DNA of 64,000 nucleotides. Source: Prunella strophiata. Lineage: Eukaryota; Chordata; Aves; Passeriformes; Prunellidae. The notes below the pieces were generated by a model. The model had not been told where the DNA came from and did not search any database. It saw only the letters and a program-made list of their open reading frames with translations. Positions 37,761 through 52,000 of this stretch are shown here, piece by piece. Positions within the stretch are counted from its first letter, which is position 1. Every line of letters begins with the position of its first letter. The stretch covers positions 42,692,990 through 42,756,989 of the forward strand of contig JAZBQD010000014.1 of the NCBI GenBank assembly GCA_036583965.1, in the 5' to 3' direction. The position numbers and the translations under genes were made by a program.

Positions 37761-39205
37761 TTGGAAACAAACAGGTTTACGAAAACCATTCAGTTTCTTG
37801 AATGTACCGATTTTCGTATAAGTACATTTTGTCTGGGCATGAGCAACATCTTAAGAAATGTGTACTTCTGTTAGTCATGGAACTGATTGTAGTCAATTCA
37901 TTAAATTCTGTATTAGACTCGCTATCTACATAGTATTTTGCTTTTCTGTTAGAATGCATAAATTTATTCCAATATTATGCGGTACTTTAAAAATTTTTAT
38001 TTATGGTCATGCAGTTTTAAATGCGTTTAAAAAGAAAATCAGACAAGCAGAATTGTATCCATTGAATTAAGTCTTTGAGATGTGAAACCAAAAGGCTTGT
38101 TTTGAAAACAGAAGTAATTGTTTTCTTTACAATTAGATCCTGCAAATTGTTCTTCAAAATCCAAAGCAGTGTTTGATCCTTTAGCATTATGTACTTTAAA
38201 GGTAGGCAGGAGAGAGTCAAAGTATGCATTAACGTTTCTGAATGTTCCTGACCTCTCAGGTAAGTGTAACCTTAAGCATATCAGTTACTTAAACGTGTTT
38301 GTTTTAACTAACTATAGGCTAGGCCGGGGAACAGGACAAGTATCATCTTCCTGCAATTCGATGAATATTATCCCTGCCTGCCCTTTGCCCTTACCCTGAA
38401 AAAAAAGTTGTAGAGAAAACGCTATATTTATTTGTGGAAAGAGAGATAGCAGAAGCCCCAGCACTCTTATTTGCTAGAGGTAAAGGTATTTTGTTGGGTT
38501 TTATTTGTTGTTGTTAGTTTGTTTGTCTGGGTTTTCGTTTGTTTGTTTTAAAAAGCTATGGGTAAATTGCTACAGAAGTTCCCGAATGTCAAGTTTTGCA
38601 AATGCTTGTTTCCAGGATTATTTCTTATTTTGATTGGCCCATAGTAACAGTTGTGATTTTAGTGTGGTAGGTCTGCCTAGTGATTTGGAGTCCAGTCCTA
38701 TGCTTCTTGTGATTCCACAGCTCCCACAGATCTGCCAAAAGCACCAGACTCTTAGATTTGAGCTGGGAGAAATACTAGTGTTCCCTCATTCATTGTGCAG
38801 CCAGAAGAAAATTCTCCTGTGACTGTACACTGGTGACAATGACTTTTATATTCTAACAGGGATCTGTTGATTCTGATCTCACTTGTATGTCTTAAAGTGA
38901 TGAGGATGCTTAGCTGTCTCAACATTCATAAATTTGAATTAGATTGGAACTGTCTTGCTGAGCCAGTTTGTGGTTTCTAAGGAGTCTCTTGTCTCCAGTG
39001 TAGGCGTATACTGAGGACACTGTTCAGTATAAATCCCTGCATTTGTGAGTGGGGCTGGAGTGCTCAGGCTGTGTGTAATGTTTCTTGTTTATACAGTGAT
39101 AGGGCAAAGGAGCATTTTGGCAGAACAAAAATTTTAGCTTTCAGGGACTGATGAAGATATTTTAACTAAGGAATTTGTGCTAGGGAGGGTTTTTTAATTT
39201 ACTGA

Positions 39206-39211
39206 TTTTTC

Positions 39212-39242
<31 letters not shown>

Positions 39243-39245
39243 TTT
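39206..39245. repeat. T-rich run with two C interruptions
   Basis: About 40 bases of T on the + strand, broken by C at two places. This is low-complexity sequence in intron 1. Confidence 0.95.
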
Positions 39246-39428
39246 AAGAATAAGCTCATATTTGGAACCCCCAAATCACATGGCGTTTTGGAAAATCTTG
39301 ATAAAGCAAGTTTGTTTTTTTTTTTTAAATCTTTCTGAACTAGCAAGTGCTTTATAGATCATGCAGGATCTAAAAGTTCCCTAATAAACTATCTTGGCAT
39401 AAGCCAGGTTTTCTTTTATTTTTTAATT

Positions 39429-39453
39429 AAAAAAAAAAAAAAAAAAAAAAAAA
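39429..39453. repeat. Poly-A run, 25 bases
   Basis: Uninterrupted A on the + strand in DBX2 intron 1, preceded by TTTTTAATT. No retroposed body is recognisable upstream. Confidence 0.95.
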
Positions 39454-40895
39454 GAAATTGAGAAAGTACCAGACTTTTTGGAAACAGTATATTACTCATG
39501 TAGTCCCAAATTCTGGTGAGGTCACCAAAAGTTCTCAAAAAGGAGGAAGTGTAAAATCACACCAGGGACTTAATTGAATAAGCTGAACCTTTTTATATGT
39601 ATCCACGGTACCTACAAAGAAAAGACATTAAGAAAGCACTCCATTTTAGGGTACCTTTTAACACTCCATAAAAGTACTAAAGAATGTAAATCCTGTATTC
39701 TTTCTGTAAATTGGAAAACACTTATCCATGTGGCAAAGGAGACCAGGTGGGATAGCATTCTTGAACTGGGCTATCTGGTCATGGTAATTTTTCCTTTTGT
39801 AACTCCTCAGCAACTGAGTTGTATCAGCAAGTTTCCTTCCCGTAATTTACAGATTTCAAAGTATTAGTTGGACTATTTCAAGTGCTTGTCTGCATGTGTA
39901 TTTTACATATATCTCCTACAAAATTATTGTGAATAAAAAACTGAACAAGAACTCAGGAAGTGTCACACTCTAAATATTACATCATCTAATGAGCATGGTA
40001 GAAATAAATATATTTGTTGTCTGTAAAAGTTTAAGTAATCGCTTTCCATCATTACTATGCATTTTAAAAATTAAATGTAATCATTGTAGGTGTTTGAAAC
40101 TAGTTTGGTTTAATTTATGAAGAACATGAGCAAAGAGCATGTTACATAAAACTTAGGAAGGAAAAGCAGAAAGAGCATTACTGCTGTACGATAAACTCAT
40201 GTGCCTTTTGCAGTGGTATGCCAATTTATACTGGCTTGGGATTCCCACAGGCTTTCTTGCACTTCACCTGAAGCCTCTTTGCTGTGTGTTGTCCTCAATT
40301 TCTTCTTGCTAATCTGTGTTTTAGTCCCTTGACTCCAAGCCCATTGTTATCTTCTGGATAAATTAGAAGACTTGATAGTTTTCTTCAGTGTTTTCTGACA
40401 CATAAAAATTGGCCAGATGATGCTGAGATGCTGTGTCTTGTAGTACAGGTGCTGTAAAGAGGTCCACTCCAAATATTTCCTCATGACTTAGTTTCCAGAA
40501 GTATTGGCTGGCAGTAAAGCTGAGTGACCTCCTTGGGAAATGTGAAGTTACTTTGCTACCTAAAATATTTTTTCTAAATATCTCTGCTCTTTTTAAGTAA
40601 TTTGTCCTGGAGGAGGTTGACAGTAAGTGCTTTATAGCATGAATATGGTTATGTGGAAAGAATCTGGCTTTCTGCTTTAGTTTTGGCATTTTTGTGGATG
40701 AACAGAGAAGGGAGATGGAAAACTGCAACAAAACAAACAATGAGATAATTACATTGTGAAACCTGCTGAAATATTTATCTTAGGGGATTTTTGCCTAAAG
40801 CATCAGAATACAAGAGAGCAGAATGAAGGACAGCACATGTAACACAAAAGAAATCAGAAGAACCATATAGTAAATATAAATTGGACTTAGAGTAA

Positions 40896-41045
40896 GCATC
40901 TGTAGATGTACTTTATACATATCCAGATACATTTGTGCTATCTATAAGCATCTATAGATGTACTTTATACATATCCAGATACATTTGTGCTATCTATAAG
41001 CATCTATAGATGTACTTTATACATATCCAGATACATTTGTGCTAT
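40896..41045. repeat. Three-copy tandem repeat, 52-bp period
   Basis: The motif GCATCTATAGATGTACTTTA starts at 40948 and 41000, and a one-base variant starts at 40896. The three units are nearly identical, and the third is cut short at about 41045. The sequence is AT-rich and unrelated to the GC-rich array near exon 1, yet the period is the same. Confidence 0.95.
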
Positions 41046-44000
41046 AGATGTGTCTTTTCTTTCTGTAATATTTGGGTACTTTACATTTTGATGCAGTTAT
41101 TATCACATTGTGCCAGTGAGATAGGAGAGATTTCTGTTGTGTAGAGGAGAGGCTGGAGCAAAAAGAAATGAGGTGACTTACCTAAGATAATACAGAAAAC
41201 TGGTAGCATTGCAAGGAAATTAAACCAAGTCTTCTGTAGCTAAGTCTCTGGAAAATGATGTCAATTTTTTCCTTCTCAGGTGCTGACACCAATTCTATCC
41301 TATAATACTTACTTTGAATCAAACATATCTTATTTCCCATATTTAATAAAGTATCTTGTGTTTCTTTATGACAACCTGAAAATACTTAAATTACTGAAAT
41401 TTAAGTGAAATTTTTTCTTTAATTTTGGACCTCTTCTTAGTGAATTAATGCTTATTAATTATTGATTTCAAGCCAACTGGCAGCCAAGGTGTGTCCTCAG
41501 ACGACATGTAACACTAGCTTTCAGTAAAATAAAAGACAGGAAAGAGCCCAATGTTTTGTCTTGATTCATATAACTCAGGCAACAAGTTGACTGACAAGTC
41601 TTAGGATTTTCTTGTTTTGTTGGTGTTTTCTGGAGAGAAAAAGTTTCTTTAAGGTGGGGAGATCTATTTGGCATCTTTTCTTATTCCCTGATTGCCAGGA
41701 GCACTGAGACATTGTAATTGTTTTGAAAGTTTGTCTTTGGAAGCAAAGAAGTTTTTGTAAGTATTAGAAATCACAGACTAGCACGTTTCCTGTTTCCAGT
41801 TAACTTTGTGAGCCATTTAATAGAATTGATCTGGAATGCCCAGCATATTTTAAGAGTGGCTGCAAAATGGCTTTTAAAGGACAAACTGTTGTCCTCATTG
41901 TGAGGTTGCCAGAGCTAGACTAGTGCCAGCTACTCTCCAACCCAGCCACTAGTCTGGCAGTCTGTGCTCCGTGAGGAATATGAGAATTGGCTGGACACTG
42001 CTCCTTCCTTTGGCTGCTCTCGTGGTGCTGTCTCCTAGAAGGAAGAGGATCCTGAGTTTGGTCCTTGGCAAGATTTAGATACCTACTAGAAGATCTCAGA
42101 GCTGCGCTAGGAAGACAAGTGGTGGAGTTTGTAGAAAAGAAATTGACTGAGTTGAAACCATGGAATCAGTCATGCCTACAGTTACTGAATTAACTTCTGT
42201 AAAATGTATTTTGTACAGCAGAAAGAGCTGGTCTTCTGAAATCCTGTAGTATATTGCTCATGATTTTAGAAAACACATGGCTGTGGTAAGGATTAATCTC
42301 ATCAGGCAAACTCAAGTGCAGATTTCAGGTTTTATTGTACTGTGTCTTTATTATTTTCTGTTAAGAAATCCTCCTAACTTTTGGAAGGCAAGTTCTCTGC
42401 TTCCATTGCCCTCTGAAGGTGTTTTGCATTCTTTTATAAAGCAGCTCTGCAAAATAACTGATGTTTTACATGGTACTTTTGTGGTCAGTCATGACTCCAC
42501 AGCAGAAAGGGGAGATTTTTTTTCAAAATGAAACAACTGCAGATATATCAAGCAGTAGGAGGCTGTTTCAAATGTCTGTTATGTAGACCCTGATATTTAT
42601 AAAATTATACGTCCAAATATTTTCAGTAACCTGGACTGTGTTTCTTTGAGGTGAGTTGTCACTTTGGAGAAGTGGCCTTTGCTTTGTGCTGAAAAGCTTA
42701 TGAAAATATTTCATGAGAGGCTGCTTTTGTCTGCAGTTGTAGCACATAATTCTCTTTAGTATGTGTGTTGAGAATGTTACCTCCTTGTGACTAGGTGAAT
42801 ATCTCAAGTTTCAACTTGAAAAAGTATTTCCTTGTACAAATGTAGAAATACTAACCCCCTTTTGTTAAAAAAAAAGAAAAAGGAAAAAGAATTCACCATG
42901 TGCTATTTTTTATTCTAACACTGTTTATATTATCTTGAGACTTTGGTCTGTTTGGAGCTAGCAATACTGCAACAAGTAAAGACTGCTCCAGGTAAAAAAT
43001 TTTGGCTAATCAGTGTGTACCACAGGAATAAATGGTGCATTTTAGCCTATTGTAAGATTTTTAATTGGTGCTGCAACAAAGAAAAATCAGTGAAATGTCG
43101 ACTTGCAGCAGCTGACCCTAATTTTGCCATGCTTGAGGCAAATAATTTCTAAACAAATTGTAATTTGTTGAAAATAAGAATAAATAAATAGTGACTTTCT
43201 AGCTGAATTTTTAAATTTTTTAGAGTCTTTATAGCTGTACACATGATAGTATTCTTTTGATGTTACCTATAGGGGACAGGAAGAATATCATGGTAATTCA
43301 GCTGTTTAATAAAAAGTAGGTGTCTTGTTTAAGCTGTAGTCAATACAGAGAGATGCCTCCAGAGGATGAGACACCTTCTGTGTCTGTTTTAAGGTGATGA
43401 GTTGTTATGTAGAGCTACTTATCTCTTCTCATTGACTGTACAGGAGGCCCAGGCAAGAAATTTGGGCAAGACACTGAAATTTTAGACATAGAACTGACAG
43501 TGTTGCCTGTTTTGACAAGAACTGGTAATCATAAAGTGCTGAGGCACACTAGTACATGGGCATCCTGAGGAAGGACAAAGCCAGAAAAAGAGCTGGTAAA
43601 TCCACAGGTAGATTCCCATCTTCTCAATAGCAAGGCTGTGTAGGAGACACGGAGAGGGTAGAAGCCACTTTTACTCCTGACACCAGGGTACCCATGGAGT
43701 CTTTGGCAAACATTGTGGAGTTTGGTTGTTGCTGTGGGTTGTAGAGGTGAGGTCTGACCATGTATTGGCACCAGCTTCAGGCTGGTGTATTTCCTAAGGT
43801 GGTGAAAATCATGTACAACAAATTACAATGTAATAAGTAGGCATTTGAATGATGCCTCTGAAAACTGACAGTGATTAATGTGGTTTAAGATAATCTGCAG
43901 TGTGATGCTCTTGGCCATTACATTGCTATAGATGTAAGTGATGATTATGCTGTTAGCACATTTCAAGCCCATTTTGGGGGCTGCTCTGCCAATTTTTGAA

Positions 44001-47000
44001 AGCCCCACCACATAAAAATGACCCAACATAAAAATACAAGCCCACTTCTTGCATCCATGTTTTGTGTAGGAATTAAATATATATATATATCTAGAACTTT
44101 AAAACCCTTTCTCTAAATATTTGGCAGTTTTTAAGAACTGACCTGTGGATGCTACTCTGCTTTGCCCCTTTGGCTTGACTTCCTTTGAGCATTCATGTGG
44201 TTGTGTTTTACAGGAATAAATAGGAAGCAAATGGTAACTTTGTGAGTGCAGGAAAGCCAATTCTGAGGGGTCCTGCACCACAGGCTCTTGCAGTAAGTTT
44301 TTCCAGTTCCATGTGGTGGCAGTTGCTTTTGGGTGGGATATGGCAGTGGCTGCTGCTTTGTTCTCGCAGTTGGAGGCTCCTCTTCAGCTGGTTGAAATGT
44401 TTTGGGGGTGCACAACTGCTGCTGGAACATTGCACTCTAAAGACAGTAACTCCTAGGGAAAGAGCCACAACTCATCATGAGGTCCAGGGCTTGTGGTTCG
44501 GGAGCAGAAATGCAGCTGCATCACTAAGCCGGCAGAGCTACTGCTGGACTGTTTCCAGGGAGCTCTTCACAACATGAAACTTCCCTGCAGCTTTGCAAAA
44601 GCCTGCTTTAAACATTGCCAAGAATGGATGTAGGTAGGAAATTGCAGTTGTGCCCATGTTATGGGCACAAACCATCCAAAGTTCTCAGATGAAATGTGAT
44701 AATTTTACTGATAATATATTTAAGTTTCCTGCCAGGGCTGGGACATGGGCATTATGGTGGAAAGCAGTTCATGTGGACTTAGAAATACTTGGAGAATTAA
44801 AGTGTTCATGCAGCTTGAGGTCTCTCTGGTCCTGTTGCTAGTTTTGTTAGCTGGCTCTAGGCAGTTTTCTGAATAATTTTTTTGGAGATGTTCCAGCTCT
44901 CTTCCCAGGTTGATACCACATTTTTATCAGTTTTCTTTAAAAACCCCCAGCAGACTAGCAGCATGTCCAGTGAAGGAGCCTGTATGGATAATACCAGAAG
45001 TTTAGCATCAGTTTCACTTTCCCTCAATAGCCATTTTTTCTTCACCCCTTCCCACTTTCTTGATGGCTGATGGCCTACACACTTTACTGAGTTATTTCAC
45101 AACAGTAGAATTAGAAAGACTAAAGAGTGTCCTTAATAATAAGCCATTTTCAAAGTTGTGTAACTGAACTGGACTGTTTAGGAACCTTACTCTCAAAATG
45201 ATGGATAGTTGGAAGGAAAACTTCTGATCCCATGGTCAGTATGGCTTTTTATAATGGAAGGGCTTTTGAATTTAGAATATTTTCAGAGCAGGCAGTGTAT
45301 TTTAAAATATCAGTATCTGAACTGCTTTCTGAGTTTTAGCACTGGAAAAGCTTGAGGTCCATTTACATGTTTAGTATTATTTTATTGTCTGTAAAACGAT
45401 TTCTGTTCACAAAGGTAAATGTAGAGAACATTATTACTAAAATTTTGCATACAGCACCAGTGCCAAAAGTATTTGTTTTGTGGGAAAAAAAAAAAAAAAA
45501 AACAAACTAGGTATTTAATACTTTTGTATATATGATCCAATACATTTTCTTTTAAGGCATATAGTCATATAGTGCAGTTTTTGGAGTGCCAAAAGACATT
45601 TATATGATACTTTGATACTTTTCATGCTTGTGTGAAGCTAAACCTGTAAAGACTGAGTTTTGTGAAACACTTAATTCCACACAGTCTCGGTTTTATGAAA
45701 TGAAGATATAAAGCAGAAAAAAGCTTAAGTGTCCTGAATACAAATTATTAGGATTTTACCCCTGCTTTAGGTTCCTATATGTCTTTGGGAGCCACAGCTG
45801 CCTTTTCGTTACTGTGTACCTCATTCTGGCCAAAAAATGGCATAATTTATATTCTGACATCTCAGCAATTTTCAGTCTTATGTGAACAGCAAAGAGTGTT
45901 TGCTTTAGGTCTCTTGATCAACAGATATTGATAGAGTTGCTGTGACGTATGTGAAAAGAAAATAATAGGTAGTGCATCCTCTTTATTGTTCTCAAAACTG
46001 TATTATGTCATTTCTACAGGTGTAATTTCAGTATAATTCTGGAAAATTTTAATTCTGTTAATAGAGTTTCATGCAGGTAGTGGAAGCCATTTAATGTGAT
46101 GAACTGTATGGTTTTTATCAAAGATAAAAAATATACTTGTATATGTTATGTCAAAGCATTTATATTTTTCTGTGTTTAGAACTCCCAAGACAGAGTTGAG
46201 TATCCCTGTATTATGTCACATTTTTTTACTGATGTAACTGCAGAACTGCTGCACATTGGTTTGAGTGCAACAGCTGCAGCAGATGTAGGGATGCAGTTTC
46301 ATGTACATAATCTAGAATTCACCTGTGCATCAGTATATCTGCAGCACATTGAAGAAGGTTATGAACTGGACATACATGTTGGTTATAGGCATAGAGAGAC
46401 ATCATGGCATTGTTTATTCCCCAGGATCTAGACTAAATCTTGAGAAGTGAGCTCAAGAACCTCTTTGTTCAAAGTTACATGAGGATGTCTCCTGCATCTT
46501 ACTTCTTAAGCAAATATTCTGCTTTGAAGAGATATGTGCCCTGCAGGCAAAAAAAGCAGCAGTTGGCTGGAAGAATTAAGTAAAATGTTCAAGAAAGGCA
46601 GACTCATGATTTCCATCAACTTGAGCAGAATTAGGGTCAAGATCTCTTCTGTTTGCATCATGGTACTGTGCTACTGTATTAAATCATTGTCAGCAACTTC
46701 CATGGAAATATATTGCTTGTTTGGAGTTTGCTTAAGCAAAGAGTTTGCTTAAGTTTTTTACTCTGATCCATCTTCAGACCTTTATGCTTACATCTTACTT
46801 GTAGAGAGATGTAGTGAATGGAGGAAACTGTCCTTTCCTATTGCTGTCATTACTTGCAGGAGCATGCTTTCTACCTGAATCAATAGCTTGTTCAATTCTG
46901 ATTTATCCAGCTGTCTTCTGCTTTTATCACATACCATTATTAACCCCACATTGTCAAAACAGAGCAAGGAACTGGACAGAGTTAAGAAACCACAAGAGGG

Positions 47001-48957
47001 AATATCAAGTACAGGACAACATGACAAAAATTGCATGGCATGAATAAGGTGCTGGAGCAATGATTGGAGGGAATAGGATGTTTTGGCAGCTAAGGAATAT
47101 CCAAGACATTTAAGAAGAAAGCAAAGGAATGGAGTGTGCCATCTTTTGCATTCTAAGTTGTATTTTCACAAGTGTAGAGTTTTACTTGAAGGAAATGTGA
47201 TAAAAGCACAAGAAATGTGTCTCCCAAGGAAGAAAGTAAAAGCTCCTTCACCTGGGAGTCTGGGAATTGCAGAGGAAAAGACATACTGTCAATGACAGGC
47301 TCTAATGTCCAGGAGGCTGGCTGATATTGATCTTCTACAACTCCTGTGCTTCTGGAGTTAGTGAGATCCTTTCCAGCTTACACACTTCACCAGCTGCATT
47401 GAAACCCTTTGGATACATGGGATAGACAGTATTTGGCTGCACGTTCTTGACTATTTTATGTTTCTAAGGATGTGGTTCCACATTTGGTGGTCTTGTGTGG
47501 AAAAGCAGTTTTAGAATACTAATGCCTGGTGTAAATCATTGTTCTTTGTAAATGTTTTGCAAGTATACACATCAAAACCAGGCAGTTAATTTGTATTTCA
47601 TTAGAAACAGCAAAATTTCTATAGAAAGCTGTACAAATCAAAATGCTTATCAATCAGCAATTGCAAGTTAATACTTTAAAAAATGTTTACAGTTAGGCTT
47701 TTACAGCAATACATTTTTAGCTCTGGGATAACAGCAAATTTAAGGGTCAGAAAACTTATTTTGATGTCCTAATACATACTCAGAAACTTAATTCTGAATG
47801 ATCTTTAATTGCAGTTGAAAAACTTCTAAAAATTAGCAGCATGGCTTAGATACTTTTATCTATTTACCTTTCTTTCTCATTGTTGATTTTATTTTTTTTT
47901 TAACCCAAGTGTGCAATTACGTTTTTTTTTTTTTATTTAATGGGGGTTTTTTTCTGGAGATTTGGACAACTACAGTACAGTCTTTAGAGCCACTTATTTT
48001 CTACCTAAACCAAAACAAGAAAGTGACATAAATGTTTTGATGCTGATCACATTTTACAAGTGTACAGTTTTAGCAATGATGTATCTTTTTCAAAACAAAA
48101 AAATGTTCCAGGTTTCATAGTTGATTAGTACAAGCAGAAATTGATAGGTAATTAAGATTAATGGAAAAGCTCATGAGCCTTATAGAAAAAAAATAAGGGA
48201 TAAATAGATAATGAAGACCTTTCCATAATTTGGAAGCTCTTTTTAAATATGAGAGACTTGGATTAAAAAAATTCCATAAAAAATTTACCAAATATTACCT
48301 AATTCTGTGAGTTGACTTTGCAGATTATTTTTGTTCTATCAAGCAGAGCCTTCAGCAAGTGGTTTATTTAAATTTAGAGCACTTGTCCAACAAGACTAAG
48401 TTGACAGTCAGAATAACAGAATCAGTAGTATGTACCTGTTAAGCTCAGCTGTTTCTTCTCACGGCATTTTATAAATTTTATTCATAAAGGTTTCTTGTTG
48501 AGGACATTATTGGTTTGAGTGCTGTTAACAGCATTGGAGTACCAGCTGATTTTTTTTTTTTTGTAAGATGACATGCTTCCTAGAGTTATTTAAAATAACT
48601 TTCATATTCATTATACTCATTATTTCAACAACATATTATTGAAACAATGTGTTCAATGCCAATATTTAGGAAAACCCCCATAATTACAGCAATCACAGAA
48701 GGAAATTTCTTGTCTGGAGAGCTTCATTCTTATAAATATAGGGAGAGTTTTGCTAAGCTACACATGTAAAAGAACCTTGCTAAATTAAAGAGCAATTACT
48801 TGGTTTATTATTGTTTGCCTTAAAAATATCACCATGTTGAAAAAAGGAAAAAGAACTTGTGGGGCAGGACTTTACGCACTGACTTTTTGGAGGACTCTTG
48901 TTATGAATATCACCTAAGCTCAATGGATAATCAATTAGATCTATGCTTTCTTTGCAG

Positions 48958-49053
48958 CTCTTTCCAAACACTTTTTTCTCCGAGCCCCGCCATTCTACTC
49001 AGCATGCTGCGGTGGGTCCTGTCAGCACCCTGCATCCCCCACTGCTTTTCCAA
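48958..49053 (+). CDS. DBX2: DBX2 exon 2 of 4
   Basis: A 96-nt exon entering in phase 1 and leaving in phase 1. The acceptor is TTTGCAG at 48951-48957 and the donor is CCAA|GTAAGT at 49054. Joined to exon 1 it reads A-L-S-K-H-F-F-L-R and then the hallmark PPFYSACCGGSC segment and HPASPTAFP, which match the second coding block of vertebrate DBX2. It encodes residues 112 (shared) to 143 and the first base of codon 144. The exon is too short to stand out as an open frame and was identified by the conserved PPFYSACCGGSC string with matching splice signals and phases. Confidence 0.93.
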
Positions 49054-52000
49054 GTAAGTTTTTATGCTTCATCAGTAATGCTTGAGTTATTCTGTAAACC
49101 AAAGCAGCAGGATTTAATGTGTTCTGGAAAACTAATTGGTGATGCAATGGCAGCAGCTAATTCCTTAGTAAAATCACAGCAATCCTATTCAGAAGGTTTC
49201 CAAAGATTTATCAAACTTAAGTACACTGAGCAATTGTGAGAGGTTTCTAATGGCATTGAGACACCCAGACAGAGCTAACCTAGGAAAGTGCCTTGTTTTC
49301 AGTTTGCTAGAAACAATTCTTTAAAATCAGTAACTCTTTTAAAAATCAGTGTCAGTAAACATTTGCAAATAAGAGCTGGAGGATCGTAAAATGCGCGCTG
49401 CATTTTAATGCTTGTTAGGGGTAAATTATGATTCAGGAAGCTTTAGCATTATTTAAATACAACAATCATTCTTTTTGTAGCAGTCAAATGTGTGCACATG
49501 TTTAATTTTGTTTCTCTTTTTTAATCATAATGTAAAAAATTGAAGAAGTATGTTGAAGAGAATTTTGGCCAGTGTACACTATCCATTCAGGATTAAGAAT
49601 CTATTTAATCCAAAACTAAATTTAACCTCGATTGGGAAGATTGCATGCCATAGTTTAAGAATGGACAGTCATGATTTTGTGCTTATGGCTCAGGAATGCA
49701 AACAGAAGGAGCATTTCCGATCTTTCATCAAAACAGAAAAATAAAGCACAAATTGCTTGTCAAATCCAAATGAAAATTGGAGCTTGTGTGTGCTCTGGCA
49801 TATACTTTTTTATCACAGTTGCTTTCAAACCATCCTGACTAAAGTGCATGCTTTTTTTATGAATGTTTCAGAAGGGCAGTTGCTAAGTTGAATGATTCTT
49901 GACAAGTGAGGCAGCAAATGCTGGCAGTTTAATGAGCTGCAAGTTTCTGAGCACCTCTTTAGGGGGCTGACACTTTCCCACAGAGCGTTTTACATGGCCT
50001 CGGCTCTCCCACAATGGCTGACAGCACCATGACCAATCACCACTTTCACTTTACTCATCCACACGCGACCTCACCACAATTTTTCACTGTGCAGATGAAC
50101 TTTAGGAACCATTTCACATTGAAAAGGCCTGGGCAAGGGTCAGTTGCCCTTTTGTATGGCCATAAAGCAATACTCTATGTGCCAGTCTTTTCTGCTGTCT
50201 CACATTCCAAGAGATTTTCTGGACACCATTTAAAGCACTTGACTGAAAAATAAAGCAGTGAATGAAACTGACTTTTATAGACTCATTCTAGCTCATCTTC
50301 CCATATAACCCTGTCTACCTGAAAAGGGATTTAGTGGATGAGCTGAGTGTATACAGGGACTTGCTGAATACATAGGCCCATTATCAACTGTGGGGATTGT
50401 TTATTAACCAGGACTGATACACTACTATTTTGGAAGTGACCTATTAATTGTCCATTTAACTAGAATGTATTGAATTCTAATGAAAAAATGGAAACCATGA
50501 CTAAAGCTTTTACTTGCTCCTTCAAGGTGGTCTCTGCCATGAAGGCAAATGAAGATTGTTCCACAGATTAAGAGGACATTTATCACTATATATTAGGATA
50601 CAAAGGAAAGACTTAACAGAAATCAAATCAGTAACATAGGAAATCATTGGTGACATTATGTCAGCAGAACACTAAACCTGCTGCATGTTCAGAGTGACGA
50701 GCTGCAAACTGACATATTTAATTTTGCTGGAATTGTTGAAAAGTATAAATGACTGCCTATCCTGCTGCACTGAAAAATCCTATAATCCACAAACTGAAAT
50801 TTAGTTTTTGTGTAACAGTTGGAATGCATTCTAGAATATGGCTTATTTTTAAAGAAATTCTGTAGGCTACTCGGTGGTAGGTTTCTGATTTTTTGCTCCA
50901 TAGGCTGTTTGTTAATGCTTCTGAGCATTCTGCTCATCATTAAATTTTGTTCAGTTAATCTTAAAATTCATCACATATTGTGCCTTAGAGTGTTAAGGTG
51001 CCTCACTATTAAATTAGTCTAAGATAGGTGTTAATCTGGACCCTACATACTGCCTGTACAGGAATTAATTGGTGCCTCAAGGCTCCAGCAGGAGGTTGTT
51101 TCCTTGCTGATTGACTGTTAACAACCAGCCAGGCAAGACAAATTTTAAGGGGTCACATAATTTGGCGTCCTCTGTCCTTGGCTGACAACTCCATTGTGGA
51201 ACAGCGGCCCGGAGGCAAGGACCAGCCCTGTTACGCCTCTTCCCTTGCTGGTGTCTCTCATCCCACAGTGGGGATGAGGGAAGATGCCAGTTCTGCAGCT
51301 GCCAGACTGTACCTTCCAGTAAACCTGAGAATGGCTGACAATTCAGCAGAAACTACTCACAGGCTGCCTGGAAAAAGGTACCTGAATTCACTAAGTTTGA
51401 GCAAGAGAGAGAGAAAACATGCTTGAGGAAGGAATGCTCCCAGTTTTGTAGGCATGATTGGAGCATGCAGTGGGGGCTATGAAGGGGCTCTGCAGTCCCC
51501 AGAAAAATATCAACCTGGCTTGCCCTTCGTGGAAACCTCCATTGTGGTATTTTGACTTTTTTTCTGCAGATTGTTTATTTTGGTTTGGATGAAGTCTGAC
51601 TGTGTATCACAGTGTAATAACCTACTGGTTAATGTCCTGATATTTATGATTTTTGTATCTGGTCTTATATCTAAGTTTGAAAATTGAAGTACATCTGTAT
51701 AAATTAAGGATTATTTATACTGTAACACTGCAAATCATAATAATTATTTTTGCCGAACAGTGTTGTGAGGGACAAATAAAAAAATATTGATTTCTTGACG
51801 TGAAAGGTTCAAGAAAAGAATTGACAGAATGCAATGGCCTCTAAATCAGTAAGGTTTCACAGGGGTAGTCTTATTTTAGGGACTAATCGTTGTGCACTTG
51901 CTCAGCTTCTGATGCTCTGCCCTACTGCTCAGAGCTGGAAGCAGGATGCAGGGGTAGTGTAAGTAATATCAAACCAGTAACACATGGCTACAAAAGTATT

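Larger units (their letters stand above)
35973..48957 (+). other. DBX2: DBX2 intron 1 (12,985 bp)
   Basis: A GT-AG intron in phase 1. It opens with GTGAGC and ends with CTATGCTTTCTTTGCAG before exon 2. It contains the 26-copy 52-bp minisatellite (36009-37381), the rest of the CpG island to about 37760, T- and A-rich runs at 38497-38553, 39206-39245 and 39429-39453, a second 52-bp tandem repeat at 40896-41045, and a TA run near 44071-44090. No other gene or clear CR1 copy is recognised inside it. Confidence 0.9.
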
